From an uncultured Phenylobacterium sp. (GTDB taxonomy: Bacteria; Pseudomonadota; Alphaproteobacteria; Caulobacterales; Caulobacteraceae), in NCBI GenBank assembly GCA_945952355.1, contig CAMFIW010000187.1, positions 1-6,241 of the forward strand: 6,241 nucleotides of DNA, in the 5' to 3' direction. Shown piece after piece: positions 1 through 6,241 of this stretch (its first letter is position 1; each line of letters starts with the position of its first letter). The notes under the pieces are model-generated. The model was given only the letters and a program-made list of their open reading frames with translations, made no database searches and was not told the DNA's origin. The position numbers and the translations under genes are program-made.

Positions 1-559
1 GTTCATCTCCTCCACCGGCCCGGAGCGCCTGGTGTTCGACCTGTCGAGTGGGCGCGCAAGCCGGATGATCGTGGCGACCAATAGCCAGATCTTCGAACGC
101 ACCGGGTTCTGGAACCGGCCGACGATCCTTGCGATCTCGGCCGGCCTCGCCGGCGTCGCGGCGGCCGCGACCCTCGCCGGGATCTTCCTGCGCAACCGCA
201 GGGAGTTCCGCGAAACCCCCATTCAGGGCCGGGCCAGCCTCGTGCAGAACATCCAGGCGGTGCTTTGGCTGTCGATGCTCGCCCTTTTCGGGGTCTGGGC
301 GTCGAAGGCCGGCGACGTGGCCGCCATCATGTACGGCTGGCCCGGAATCTCGCTGCTGCTGGCCTCGGCCTGCGCGATCGTCGCCGCCTTCCTGACGATT
401 CTGACCACGATCATCCTGCCCGGCGTGTTCCGAGGTGGGCGTCGGGTGGATAGCTGGACCCCACTGCGCAAGGCAGCTTACGCCGCGACAGTGCTGATTT
501 ACCTGGGATTTTCGTCTTTGCTCCTGATCTGGGGCGTGCTCACGCCCTGGAACGGCTAG
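1..559 (+). CDS. C-terminal part of a membrane-anchored protein, probably beta-lactamase-family serine hydrolase (5'-truncated)
   Basis: The reading frame is open from the left edge (first complete codon at base 2) to a TAG at 557-559, giving 185 visible residues. A GTG at 32-34 is in frame, but the frame continues upstream of it, so it is unlikely to be the real start. The fragment opens with about 40 polar residues (including RLVFD and MIVATN, then FERTGFW), followed by four hydrophobic segments at roughly residues 41-63, 82-101, 115-140 and 158-181. Basic loops lie after the first (RNRREFR) and third (RGGRR) segments. A beta-rich end leading through an aromatic linker into several membrane helices resembles the C-terminus of class C beta-lactamase-like serine hydrolases that carry a membrane tail. 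The catalytic domain (SxxK, YxN) would lie off the window, so the family call rests on resemblance only. It is not a recognisable flagellar protein and is separated from fliF by a promoter region. Confidence 0.5.
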   Translation, partial: FISSTGPERLVFDLSSGRASRMIVATNSQIFERTGFWNRPTILAISAGLAGVAAAATLAGIFLRNRREFRETPIQGRASLVQNIQAVLWLSMLALFGVWASKAGDVAAIMYGWPGISLLLASACAIVAAFLTILTTIILPGVFRGGRRVDSWTPLRKAAYAATVLIYLGFSSLLLIWGVLTPWNG

Positions 560-593
560 CGTCCGGACCTGCGACAACCCGCCCTCGGAAAGC

Positions 594-609
594 TTGGGTG
601 TTAGCCCAA
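594..609 (+). other. Small hairpin downstream of the upstream gene
   Basis: TTGGG (594-598) pairs with CCCAA (605-609), extendable by one T-G wobble over a GTTA loop. It lies 35 bases after the stop of the upstream gene. No T-run follows (CCCTTAAACG comes next), so it is at best a weak terminator. It also abuts the CtrA-like box and could be part of the fliF control region. Confidence 0.3.
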
Positions 610-612
610 CCC

Positions 613-646
613 TTAAACGCGTCGTTTACCATGGACTGGGTAAATC
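613..646 (+). promoter_or_regulatory. Candidate class II fliF promoter: degenerate CtrA box plus -10 element
   Basis: TTAAAC (613-618) and TTTACCAT (625-632) resemble CtrA half-sites; the second differs from TTAACCAT at one base. The known Caulobacter CtrA consensus is TTAA-N7-TTAAC. Here the halves are spaced 12 bases start to start instead of 11, or the pair can be read as TAAA-N7-TTTAC (614-629) with mismatches in both halves. Downstream, GGTAAATC (639-646) matches seven of eight positions of the Caulobacter sigma-73 -10 consensus GCTANAWC. A CtrA site lying over the -35 region fits class II flagellar promoters, and in C. crescentus the fliF operon is CtrA-controlled. The predicted transcript would start near 652-656, leaving a leader of about 50 bases before fliF. 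The promoter position is inferred, not measured. Confidence 0.55.
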
Positions 647-661
647 CTGCCTAGCGGCGGG
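646..661. promoter_or_regulatory. Inverted repeat over the predicted fliF transcription start (possible FlbD/ftr repressor site)
   Basis: CCTGCC (646-651) and GGCGGG (656-661) form an inverted repeat with one mismatch around TAGC. It begins at the end of the -10-like element and covers the likely start site. In C. crescentus, FlbD represses fliF by binding an ftr element at the transcription start, and this repeat sits in the equivalent place. GC-rich DNA yields such repeats by chance, and I cannot align it confidently to an ftr consensus, so the assignment rests on position and symmetry. Confidence 0.35.
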
Positions 662-674
662 CGAGTTGCGTCCG

Positions 675-689
675 TCCCGCGTAGTGGGA
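675..689 (+). other. Possible stem-loop in the fliF leader
   Basis: TCCCGC (675-680) can pair with GTGGGA (684-689) with one G-T wobble around a three-base GTA loop. It sits just upstream of the fliF Shine-Dalgarno (692-696) and within the predicted leader transcript. It could modulate ribosome access or be chance pairing in GC-rich sequence. Confidence 0.2.
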
Positions 690-691
690 AC

Positions 692-696
692 AGGGG
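692..696 (+). promoter_or_regulatory. fliF ribosome binding site supporting a TTG start
   Basis: AGGGG at 692-696 lies nine bases before the TTG at 706. An in-frame TAG at 682-684 limits how far upstream the gene could start, and no other start codon lies between it and 706. The next in-frame ATG (760) is inside the first membrane helix and has no comparable site in front of it. Confidence 0.55.
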
Positions 697-705
697 CGCC
701 AGGGT

Positions 706-2370
706 TTGAACGGTTTCGTCGCCGCGTTGCAGAGGTTCGGCCTCGGCCGCCTCGCGGCCATGATCGGGATCGGGGCCGGCGTCGCCGCCGCGCTGTTCGC
801 GATCACCATGAACCTGGGCGAACCCCAGGCCCTGCTCTATTCCAACCTCGACCTCAAGGAAGCCGGCGAGATCACCAAGGCTCTCGATGGGGCCGGAATC
901 AAGTACGAGGTCAAGGGCGACGGCTCCACCATCATGGTGCCGCGCGACAAAGTGGCGTCCACCCGATTGCTGCTGTCCGGCAAGGGCCTGCCGACCGCGG
1001 GCTCGGTGGGCTACGAAATCTTCGACAACACCAGCGCCATGGGCCAGACGGACTTCGTCCAGCAGCTCAACCGCCAGCGGGCGCTTGAGGGCGAACTGGC
1101 CCGAACGGTTCAGGGCCTTGATGGCATCACCTCGGTCCGCGTCCACCTGGTCCTGCCCAAGCGGGAGCTGTTCGAGGAAGAAGCCCAGCAGCCCTCGGCC
1201 TCTGTGACCATCGGTGTCGGCGGGCGCGAGCCCGGCCCGGAACAGGTTCGCGCGATCCAGAACCTGGTCGCCGGCGCCGTGCCGAACATGAAGCCCGACC
1301 GCGTGACCGTGGTCGACCAGCACGCCAAGACGCTGTCCGGCGGCGAACAGGGCGACGCAGCCGCCGCCGACGGGCGAAAGAGCGAGGTCGAACAACGGAT
1401 CGCCCGCACGGTGAAGAACCTGGTCGAGGGCGTCGTGGGCCAGGGCAAGGCGCGGGTGAACGTCACCGCCGACCTCGACCTGTCGCGCGTCACGCTTCAG
1501 GAAGAGAAGTTCGATCCGGATGGCCAGGTGGTCCGCTCCGAATCGACCACCGAATCGAATTCCAAGGAAAACGCGCCGGACACCGCGGGCGGCGTCTCCG
1601 CCAGCTCCAATATCCCCGGCGGCAATTCCAACAACCAGGACGGCAACTCCAGCTCGGCCAGCGGCAGCACGGAATCGACCACCAATTACGAAATCTCAAA
1701 GACCACCCGCACCGAGGTGAAGGACCCCGGCCAGGTGAAGCGAATCTCAGTCGCCGTCGCCGTCGACGGCGTGACCGCCGTGGGCAAGGACGGCAAGCCC
1801 GGGGCCTATACCCCGCGCAACGCCGCCGAGATGCAACGCATCGAGCAGTTGGTTCGGGCTGCCGTCGGTTTCGACCAGACCCGGGGCGACCAGGTGACCG
1901 TCGTCAACGTCCAGTTCCCCACCGACGCCAACGCCGAAGGTGTTACCGCGGCGAACCCGCTGATGGGCTTCGACAAGAACGACATCATGCGCGCCGCCGA
2001 GCTGGGGGTGATGGCGGTCGTCGTGGTGCTGATGATGATCTTCATCGTCCCCCCGCTTCTGCGCGGCGGGGGCGGCGGCGCGGCCGGCGGCGGGCTTCCG
2101 GCCCTGGCCATGGCGGGCGCGCCGAGCGTGACCCGGATCGTCACCACCCCGGACGGCCAGCCCATGCAGGTCCAGGTGCCCGTCGATCCGTCCACCGGCC
2201 AGCCGCTCGCCCTGCCCGGCCCCACCGCCGACCTGGAACAGCGCATCGACATCGCCCGCATCGAGGGCCAGGTGAAGGCGAGCTCGGTCAAGCGGGTCGC
2301 CGAGTTCGTCGACAACCACCCCGAAGAGTCGGTCGCGCTACTGCGCACCTGGCTCCATGACACGGCCTGA
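706..2370 (+). CDS. fliF: FliF, flagellar MS-ring protein
   Basis: FliF forms the MS ring in the inner membrane, the base on which the rod, C ring and export gate are built. The 554-residue product shows the family order: a short cytoplasmic N-terminus, a membrane helix at about 16-37, and a periplasmic ring-building YscJ/FliF region at about 40-215 (including [19 protein letters not shown] at 102-107 and [13 protein letters not shown]). The FliF-specific periplasmic region follows, with a Ser/Asn/Gly-rich insert at about 281-327, then a second helix at about 432-452 followed by a Gly-rich stretch. The cytoplasmic tail ends with [20 protein letters not shown], the FliG-binding segment. Length is typical. 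The start is TTG at 706: an in-frame stop at 682 rules out a longer form, and the ATG at 760 would begin inside the first helix. It is the first gene of the operon, five bases ahead of fliG, and is preceded by a CtrA-like promoter. The family assignment is secure. Confidence 0.96.
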   Translation: MNGFVAALQRFGLGRLAAMIGIGAGVAAALFAITMNLGEPQALLYSNLDLKEAGEITKALDGAGIKYEVKGDGSTIMVPRDKVASTRLLLSGKGLPTAGSVGYEIFDNTSAMGQTDFVQQLNRQRALEGELARTVQGLDGITSVRVHLVLPKRELFEEEAQQPSASVTIGVGGREPGPEQVRAIQNLVAGAVPNMKPDRVTVVDQHAKTLSGGEQGDAAAADGRKSEVEQRIARTVKNLVEGVVGQGKARVNVTADLDLSRVTLQEEKFDPDGQVVRSESTTESNSKENAPDTAGGVSASSNIPGGNSNNQDGNSSSASGSTESTTNYEISKTTRTEVKDPGQVKRISVAVAVDGVTAVGKDGKPGAYTPRNAAEMQRIEQLVRAAVGFDQTRGDQVTVVNVQFPTDANAEGVTAANPLMGFDKNDIMRAAELGVMAVVVVLMMIFIVPPLLRGGGGGAAGGGLPALAMAGAPSVTRIVTTPDGQPMQVQVPVDPSTGQPLALPGPTADLEQRIDIARIEGQVKASSVKRVAEFVDNHPEESVALLRTWLHDTA

Positions 2371-2375
2371 CGCGC

Positions 2376-3398
2376 ATGGCGAAGGGCAAGGCGATCACTG
2401 ATCCAGCGCGGCTCACCGGCCCCGAAAAGGCGGCCGTGATCCTGCTCGCCCTCGGCGAGGACCACACCGTGATCTGGCAGAACCTCGACGACGAGGAGAT
2501 CAAGGAGATCTCGCAGGCGATGGCCGGCCTAGGCAACGTCTCCGCGAGCGTCGTCGAGCAGCTCCTGGTCGAGTTCATCTCCAACATGTCGGGCGCGGGC
2601 TCGATCATGGGGTCGTTCGAGCAGACCCAGCGCCTTCTCTCGTCCTTCCTCGACGCCGAGAAGGTCGACAGTCTGATGGAGGAGATCCGCGGTCCCGCCG
2701 GCCGGACCATGTGGGACAAGCTGGGCAACGTGAACGAAGCGGTGCTCGCCAACTACCTCAAGAACGAATACCCGCAGACCGTCGCCGTGGTGCTCAGCAA
2801 GGTGAAGTCCGAGCATGCCGCACGCGTGCTGGCGGCCCTTCCCGAGGACTTCGCGCTCGAGTGCGTGACGCGGATGCTGCGCATGGAGCCGGTGCAGCGC
2901 GAAATCCTCGACAAGATCGAGCAGACCCTGCGCACCGAATTCATGTCGAACCTGGCGCGGACCTCCAAGCGCGACAGCCATGAGATGATGGCGGACATCT
3001 TCAACGCCTTCGACCGCCAGACCGAGGCGCGGTTCATCGCCGCCCTGGAAGAACGCAACCGCGAGAGCGCCGAGCGCATCCGCGCCCTGATGTTCGTGTT
3101 CGAGGACCTGTCGAAGCTGGATCCGGGCGGGGTGCAGACCCTGCTGCGGGCGGTGGAGAAGGATCAACTGGGCCTGGCGCTCAAGGGCTCGTCCGACGCC
3201 CTGCGCGAGATGTTCTTCTCCAACATGTCCGAGCGGGCCTCGAAGATCATGCGCGAGGACATGGAGAGCATGGGTCCGGTGCGCCTGCGCGATGTCGACC
3301 AGGCCCAGATGGCCATGGTCCAGGTCGCCAAGGATCTGGCCGCCAAGGGCGAGATCATGCTGGCCGGTTCCGGCGGCGAAGATGAGCTGATCTACTGA
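2376..3398 (+). CDS. fliG: FliG, flagellar motor switch protein
   Basis: FliG is the rotor protein of the C ring. It binds FliF through its N-terminal domain, FliM through its middle domain, and the stator MotA through its C-terminal domain. The 340-residue product has the N-terminal [17 protein letters not shown] segment, the middle-domain EYPQTVA motif at 131-137 (EHPQTIA in E. coli), an MFVFEDL hinge-region motif at 239-245, and the torque helix around K270, R287, E294, D295 and R303. These correspond to E. coli K264, R281, D288, D289 and R297 with a constant offset of six. The charged pattern is kept, with a conservative Asp-to-Glu change at 294. The ATG lies five bases after the fliF stop without a clear Shine-Dalgarno, suggesting translational coupling to fliF. 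The stop overlaps the flbE start by one base (TGATG). Confidence 0.97.
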   Translation: MAKGKAITDPARLTGPEKAAVILLALGEDHTVIWQNLDDEEIKEISQAMAGLGNVSASVVEQLLVEFISNMSGAGSIMGSFEQTQRLLSSFLDAEKVDSLMEEIRGPAGRTMWDKLGNVNEAVLANYLKNEYPQTVAVVLSKVKSEHAARVLAALPEDFALECVTRMLRMEPVQREILDKIEQTLRTEFMSNLARTSKRDSHEMMADIFNAFDRQTEARFIAALEERNRESAERIRALMFVFEDLSKLDPGGVQTLLRAVEKDQLGLALKGSSDALREMFFSNMSERASKIMREDMESMGPVRLRDVDQAQMAMVQVAKDLAAKGEIMLAGSGGEDELIY

Positions 3399-4048
3399 TG
3401 ACCGGTCCCTCGCCCCAAAAATTCGGCTTCGACACCGTCTTCAGCGACGACGGCGACGTGGCGTTCGCCGCGCCCCGGCCCAAGCGCCTCTACACGATCG
3501 AAGAGGTCGAGCAGCTGCGCCAACAGGCCTATGCCGACGGCGAGCGTCAGGCCCTGGCCTCGATGCAGGCGCTGCAGGCCCAGGCGCTGGCGGGCATCTC
3601 CGACGCCGCGGCCCAGGCGCTCGGCAAGCTGGCCGAAGTCGCCCATGAGCATCGCGTCGGCTCGGCCGAGCTCGCGATGGCCTGTGGCCGGGCCCTCGCC
3701 GACGCGGCCCTGGGCCATTTCCCGCATGCGCCGGTGCAGGCCGCGCTGGAATCCCTGGCGCGAGAGGTCGAGGCCGCGCCGCGGCTGGTCGTCAGCGCCG
3801 CGCCGGACGTCGCGGCCGGCCTCGCTGAAGCGCTCTCGGAGACCGCTCAGGCGATCGGCTACGCCGGCCAGATCGTGGTGCGGCCGCAGCCGGCGCTCAG
3901 CCCCGCGGCGTTGCCGCTCGCCTTCGGCGACGGCTCCGCGGCGTTCGACCCCGCCCAGGCTACCCAGCGCGTCTCCGCCGTTCTGGCCGCGGCCCTAGCC
4001 GCCGAGGGCCTGCATGCCGAACCCCTCATTCCCGGTAGCGAAGGCTGA
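3398..4048 (+). CDS. flbE: FlbE, FliH-like flagellar assembly protein
   Basis: The 216-residue product sits between fliG and fliN, the place of flbE in Caulobacter, whose product is a FliH-family protein. FliH proteins bind and restrain the export ATPase FliI and tether it to the C ring through FliN. Visible features are a short N-terminal segment (KFGFDTVF at 8-15), a charged and Ala/Gln-rich, probably coiled-coil stretch at about 32-85 with a single A-x3-G-x3-A repeat at 44-52 (a short version of the FliH glycine-repeat segment), and an Ala-rich alpha/beta C-terminal half with LVVSAAPDVAAGLAEAL and QIVVRPQPAL. There is no signal peptide or membrane helix. The ATG at 3398 overlaps the fliG stop in a TGATG arrangement. 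Sequence similarity to enteric FliH is low, so the call relies on length, composition and position. FliI and FliJ are not encoded in the window. Confidence 0.82.
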   Translation: MTGPSPQKFGFDTVFSDDGDVAFAAPRPKRLYTIEEVEQLRQQAYADGERQALASMQALQAQALAGISDAAAQALGKLAEVAHEHRVGSAELAMACGRALADAALGHFPHAPVQAALESLAREVEAAPRLVVSAAPDVAAGLAEALSETAQAIGYAGQIVVRPQPALSPAALPLAFGDGSAAFDPAQATQRVSAVLAAALAAEGLHAEPLIPGSEG

Positions 4049-4053
4049 CCTAG

Positions 4054-4389
4054 ATGGCCGACAACGACCTCAAGCTCGACGAGTTCGGACCCTCCGAGGG
4101 GCCGATGGAATTCGGGGGCGAACTCGAAGAGAAGACCGCCACGGACCTGGCCCCTGTCTTCGACGTGCCGGTCTCGATCTCCGCCGTGCTGGGACGCGCC
4201 AGCATGAGTGTCGCCCAGCTGCTGCAGCTCAGTTCCGGCAGCGTGCTGGAGCTGGACCGCAAGGTCGGCGAGGCGATCGACATCTATGTGAACAACCGCC
4301 TGGTGGCCCGCGGCGAGGTCGTCATCGTCGACGAGCGCCTGGGCGTGACCATGACCGAAATCATCAAGGACGGCGACTCGCAGGCCTGA
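4054..4389 (+). CDS. fliN: FliN, flagellar motor switch/C-ring protein
   Basis: FliN forms the base of the C ring with FliM and docks the FliH-FliI export ATPase complex. The 111-residue product has an acidic, low-complexity N-terminus (about 1-35) and then a complete SpoA domain at about 36-104. That domain contains VPVSISAVLGRASMSV, QLLQLSSGSVLELDRKVGE, then DIYVNNRLVARGEVVIVDE and LGVTMTEI, which align clearly with E. coli FliN. The length matches short alphaproteobacterial FliN proteins. The ATG is five bases after the flbE stop with only a weak upstream purine stretch, so translation probably depends on coupling. A longer overlapping frame from 4014 lacks any family signature and was set aside. 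No fliM is present nearby. Confidence 0.96.
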   Translation: MADNDLKLDEFGPSEGPMEFGGELEEKTATDLAPVFDVPVSISAVLGRASMSVAQLLQLSSGSVLELDRKVGEAIDIYVNNRLVARGEVVIVDERLGVTMTEIIKDGDSQA

Positions 4390-4403
4390 CGGTCGCGGGA
4401 CGT

Positions 4404-4409
4404 AGGGAG
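4404..4409 (+). promoter_or_regulatory. Strong Shine-Dalgarno for flbD, favouring the ATG at 4418
   Basis: AGGGAG at 4404-4409 is the clearest Shine-Dalgarno inside the operon. It leaves eight bases to the ATG at 4418 but only two to the ATG at 4412, so the downstream start is favoured. Neither fliG, flbE, fliN nor flhA has a comparable site. Confidence 0.6.
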
Positions 4410-4417
4410 ACATGAGT

Positions 4418-5785
4418 ATGCGGCTTCTGGTCGTCGGAAAACTGAACGGGCAACTGTCCTCCGCCGTGAAAATGGCGATGGCGGCGGGCGCCAAGGTCAG
4501 CCACGTGGAGACCATCGCGGCGGCGACGCATGCGCTGCGGGCTGGTCAGGGGGCGGACCTGCTGCTGGTCGACTACGACCTCGACATCGCCGCCCTGATC
4601 GCGGCGAACGAGGCCGAGCGGATCCGGGCGCCCGTCGTGGCCTGCGGCGTCGATCCCGACGCCAAGAAGGCGGGCGACGCGATCCGGGCCGGCGCCAAAG
4701 AGTTCATCCCCCTGCCCCCCGAGGCGGAGATGATCGCCGCCGTCCTAGCCGCCGTCTCCGACGACAACAAGCCTATGGTCGTGCGCGATCCGGCCATGCA
4801 GTCGATCCTGCAACTGGCCGACCAGGTGGCCGCCTCGGAGGCCTCCATCCTGATCACCGGCGAGAGCGGGTCGGGCAAGGAGGTCATCGCCCGCTACCTG
4901 CACCAGAAGTCGCGACGGGTCTCCAAGCCATTCATCTCGGTGAACTGCGCGGCCATTCCGGAGAACCTGCTGGAGAGCGAGCTGTTCGGTCACGAGAAGG
5001 GCGCCTTCACCGGCGCGCTGGCCCGGCGGATCGGCAAGTTCGAGGAAGCCAACGGCGGCACCCTGCTGCTGGATGAAATTTCCGAGATGGACGCCCGGCT
5101 GCAGGCCAAGCTGCTGCGCGCGATCCAGGAGCGCGAGATCGACCGGGTCGGCGGCGCCAAGCCGGTCAAGGTCGACATCCGCATCCTCGCCACCTCCAAC
5201 CGCGATCTGGCCCAGGCGGTGAAGGACGGGACCTTCCGTGAGGATCTGCTCTACCGGCTGAACGTCGTGAACCTGCGCCTGCCGCCGCTGCGCGAGCGCC
5301 CGGGCGACATCGTCGCGCTGGCCGAGTTCTTCGTGAAGAAGTACGCCGCCGCCAACGGCGCGCCCGAGCGGCCGCTGTCGGCCGAGGCAAAGCGCCGGCT
5401 CGCCGCCCATCGCTGGCCCGGCAACGTGCGCGAGCTGGAGAACGCCATGCACCGCGCCGTGCTGCTGGCCATCGGCCCGGAAATCGAGGAAAGCGCCATT
5501 CGCCTGCCGGACGGCCAGCCCCTCGCCCCGGCCGACCTAGGCGCGCGGACGGCCGCCGTGGCCGCCAGCGCAGCCGAGGCGGTGACCCGCGGCTTCGTCG
5601 GCCAGACCGTGGCCGCCATGGAGCAGCAGCTGATCATCGACACCCTGGAGCACTGCCTGGGCAACCGGACCCATGCGGCGAACATCCTGGGCATCTCGAT
5701 CCGCACCCTGCGCAACAAGCTCAAGGAATACACCGAGGCTGGCGTCTCGGTGCCGGCGCCCCAGATGGGCTCCAACGCGGCCTGA
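4418..5785 (+). CDS. flbD: FlbD, sigma-54-dependent flagellar transcription regulator
   Basis: FlbD is the Caulobacter-type enhancer-binding protein that activates late flagellar genes with sigma-54 and represses the early fliF promoter; its activity is controlled by FliX after basal-body assembly. The 455-residue product has a receiver-like domain (about 1-115), an AAA+ sigma-54 activator domain and a Fis-type DNA-binding helix-turn-helix. The ATPase shows Walker A GESGSGKE (148-155), the sigma-54 contact loop GAFTGA (195-200), Walker B GGTLLLDE with D219 and E220, [21 protein letters not shown], and [17 protein letters not shown]. The C-terminal helix-turn-helix spans about 410-438 ([20 protein letters not shown] onward). 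The receiver is degenerate: D52 sits where the phospho-acceptor would be, but the acidic pair after the first strand is replaced by GKLNG and the usual Lys region reads IPLPP. The ATG at 4418 is chosen for Shine-Dalgarno spacing and because it gives [11 protein letters not shown]; the ATG at 4412 would add two residues. Confidence 0.95.
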   Translation: MRLLVVGKLNGQLSSAVKMAMAAGAKVSHVETIAAATHALRAGQGADLLLVDYDLDIAALIAANEAERIRAPVVACGVDPDAKKAGDAIRAGAKEFIPLPPEAEMIAAVLAAVSDDNKPMVVRDPAMQSILQLADQVAASEASILITGESGSGKEVIARYLHQKSRRVSKPFISVNCAAIPENLLESELFGHEKGAFTGALARRIGKFEEANGGTLLLDEISEMDARLQAKLLRAIQEREIDRVGGAKPVKVDIRILATSNRDLAQAVKDGTFREDLLYRLNVVNLRLPPLRERPGDIVALAEFFVKKYAAANGAPERPLSAEAKRRLAAHRWPGNVRELENAMHRAVLLAIGPEIEESAIRLPDGQPLAPADLGARTAAVAASAAEAVTRGFVGQTVAAMEQQLIIDTLEHCLGNRTHAANILGISIRTLRNKLKEYTEAGVSVPAPQMGSNAA

Positions 5786-5793
5786 GCTGACCC

Positions 5794-6241
5794 GTGGCGG
5801 ACACCAGCTTCTTTGGCGGCACGCGTCCCACACCGAGGGACGTCGTAGGCTGGCTTGCCCAGGGCGAGGTGGCGATGGCGCTTGGCGTCATCGGCGTCAT
5901 CGTCCTGCTGATCCTGCCGGTGCCGTCCTTCATGCTGGACGGCCTGCTGACGGTCTCGATCAGCTCCGCCGTGCTGATCCTGATGACCTCTCTGTTCATC
6001 AAGCGGCCCCTGGAGTTCTCGGCCTTCCCAACCGTGCTCCTGGTCACCACCCTGTTCCGCCTGGCGCTGAACGTGGCCTCGACCCGGCTGATCCTGGGCC
6101 ATGGCCACGAGGGCACCCACGGGGCCGGCAAGGTCATCGAGGCCTTCGGTCACCTGATGACCGGCGGCAGTTTCGCCATCGGCCTGATCGTCTTCGCGAT
6201 CCTGGTGATCGTGAACTTCGTCGTCATCACCACGGGCTCGG
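5794..6241 (+). CDS. flhA: FlhA, flagellar type III export gate protein (N-terminal part, 3'-truncated)
   Basis: FlhA is the large export-gate protein of the flagellar type III secretion system; its membrane half forms the gate and its cytoplasmic half binds chaperone-substrate complexes. The frame runs open from a GTG at 5794 to the right edge, giving 149 codons plus one base of a protein usually near 700 residues. An in-frame TGA at 5788-5790 makes GTG 5794 the most upstream possible start. After a hydrophilic N-terminus of about 25 residues come membrane segments at about 27-48, 51-69 and 126-147. Family blocks are LILPVPSFMLD, KRPLEFSAFPTVLL, TTLFRLALNVASTRLIL and AGKVIEAFGH, closely matching E. 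coli FlhA. The FHIPEP signature would lie further downstream. It starts eight bases after the flbD stop with no clear Shine-Dalgarno, so it likely belongs to the same transcript. Confidence 0.95.
   Translation, partial: MADTSFFGGTRPTPRDVVGWLAQGEVAMALGVIGVIVLLILPVPSFMLDGLLTVSISSAVLILMTSLFIKRPLEFSAFPTVLLVTTLFRLALNVASTRLILGHGHEGTHGAGKVIEAFGHLMTGGSFAIGLIVFAILVIVNFVVITTGS

Noticed and set aside
594..616. Rho-independent terminator for the upstream gene
   Set aside because: The five- to six-pair stem is short and is followed by CCCTTAAACG instead of a T-run, so only a hairpin is reported.
631..654. Seven-codon ATG mini-ORF (MDWVNPA) ahead of fliF
   Set aside because: It lies upstream of or across the predicted transcription start, has no Shine-Dalgarno, and overlaps the promoter elements, so translation is unlikely.
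594..1088. 164-codon + frame covering the promoter region and the start of fliF
   Set aside because: Its product is Arg/Gly-rich with no family signature, it would run through the promoter elements, and it overlaps the clearly coding fliF frame.
613..1395. 260-codon minus-strand frame opposite fliF
   Set aside because: It is a long antisense frame typical of GC-rich coding DNA. The product is His/Gly/Arg-rich with no recognisable domain, and it lies wholly opposite fliF and its promoter.
4014..4415. 133-codon + frame overlapping flbE, fliN and flbD
   Set aside because: Arg-rich out-of-frame translation of fliN; the overlapping FliN frame contains a complete SpoA domain.
5251..6153. 300-codon minus-strand frame opposite the end of flbD and the start of flhA
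   Set aside because: The composition is biased toward Gln, Asp, Arg and Gly at one end and Ser/Arg at the other, with no domain. Both opposite genes are confidently identified.
1..6241. New defence, mobile or biosynthetic system
   Set aside because: All genes from 706 onward belong to known flagellar families in a known order. No insertion sequences, direct-repeat arrays, tRNA genes or composition breaks were seen.

Overview
The window reads as a flagellar basal-body operon of a high-GC alphaproteobacterium. It is best explained as a member of the Caulobacterales (Caulobacter/Phenylobacterium type). The gene order fliF-fliG-flbE(fliH-like)-fliN-flbD-flhA, and an FlbD-type sigma-54 activator with a degenerate receiver, are the signature of the class II fliF operon known from Caulobacter crescentus. 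The species assignment is an inference from protein resemblance recalled without database searches.

Layout: all genes lie on the + strand and are tightly packed. Bases 1-559 hold the 3' end of an unrelated membrane-anchored protein, probably the C-terminal membrane part of a beta-lactamase-family serine hydrolase. Bases 560-705 are the only real intergenic region. It carries a small hairpin, a degenerate CtrA-like box with a -10-like element (613-646), and an inverted repeat over the predicted transcription start (646-661). From 706 onward come fliF (TTG start), fliG, flbE, fliN, flbD and the first 149 codons of flhA (GTG start), which runs off the right edge. Gaps between genes are from -1 to about 28 bases, so transcription as one unit is very likely.

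How the genes work together: FliF forms the MS ring in the inner membrane. FliG binds its C-terminus and, with FliN (and FliM, encoded elsewhere), forms the rotor/switch C ring. FlbE is the FliH-like cytoplasmic partner of the export ATPase. FlhA is the main membrane component of the export gate. FlbD is the sigma-54 enhancer-binding protein that, in Caulobacter, turns on class III/IV flagellar genes and represses the fliF promoter once the early structure is assembled. The operon therefore encodes the first-built structure together with the regulator that responds to its completion.

I see no mobile elements, CRISPR arrays, tRNA/rRNA genes or clearly new system. The points worth a second look are regulatory details in 594-705, start-codon choices, a lone strong Shine-Dalgarno in front of flbD, and the uncharacterised upstream membrane protein.
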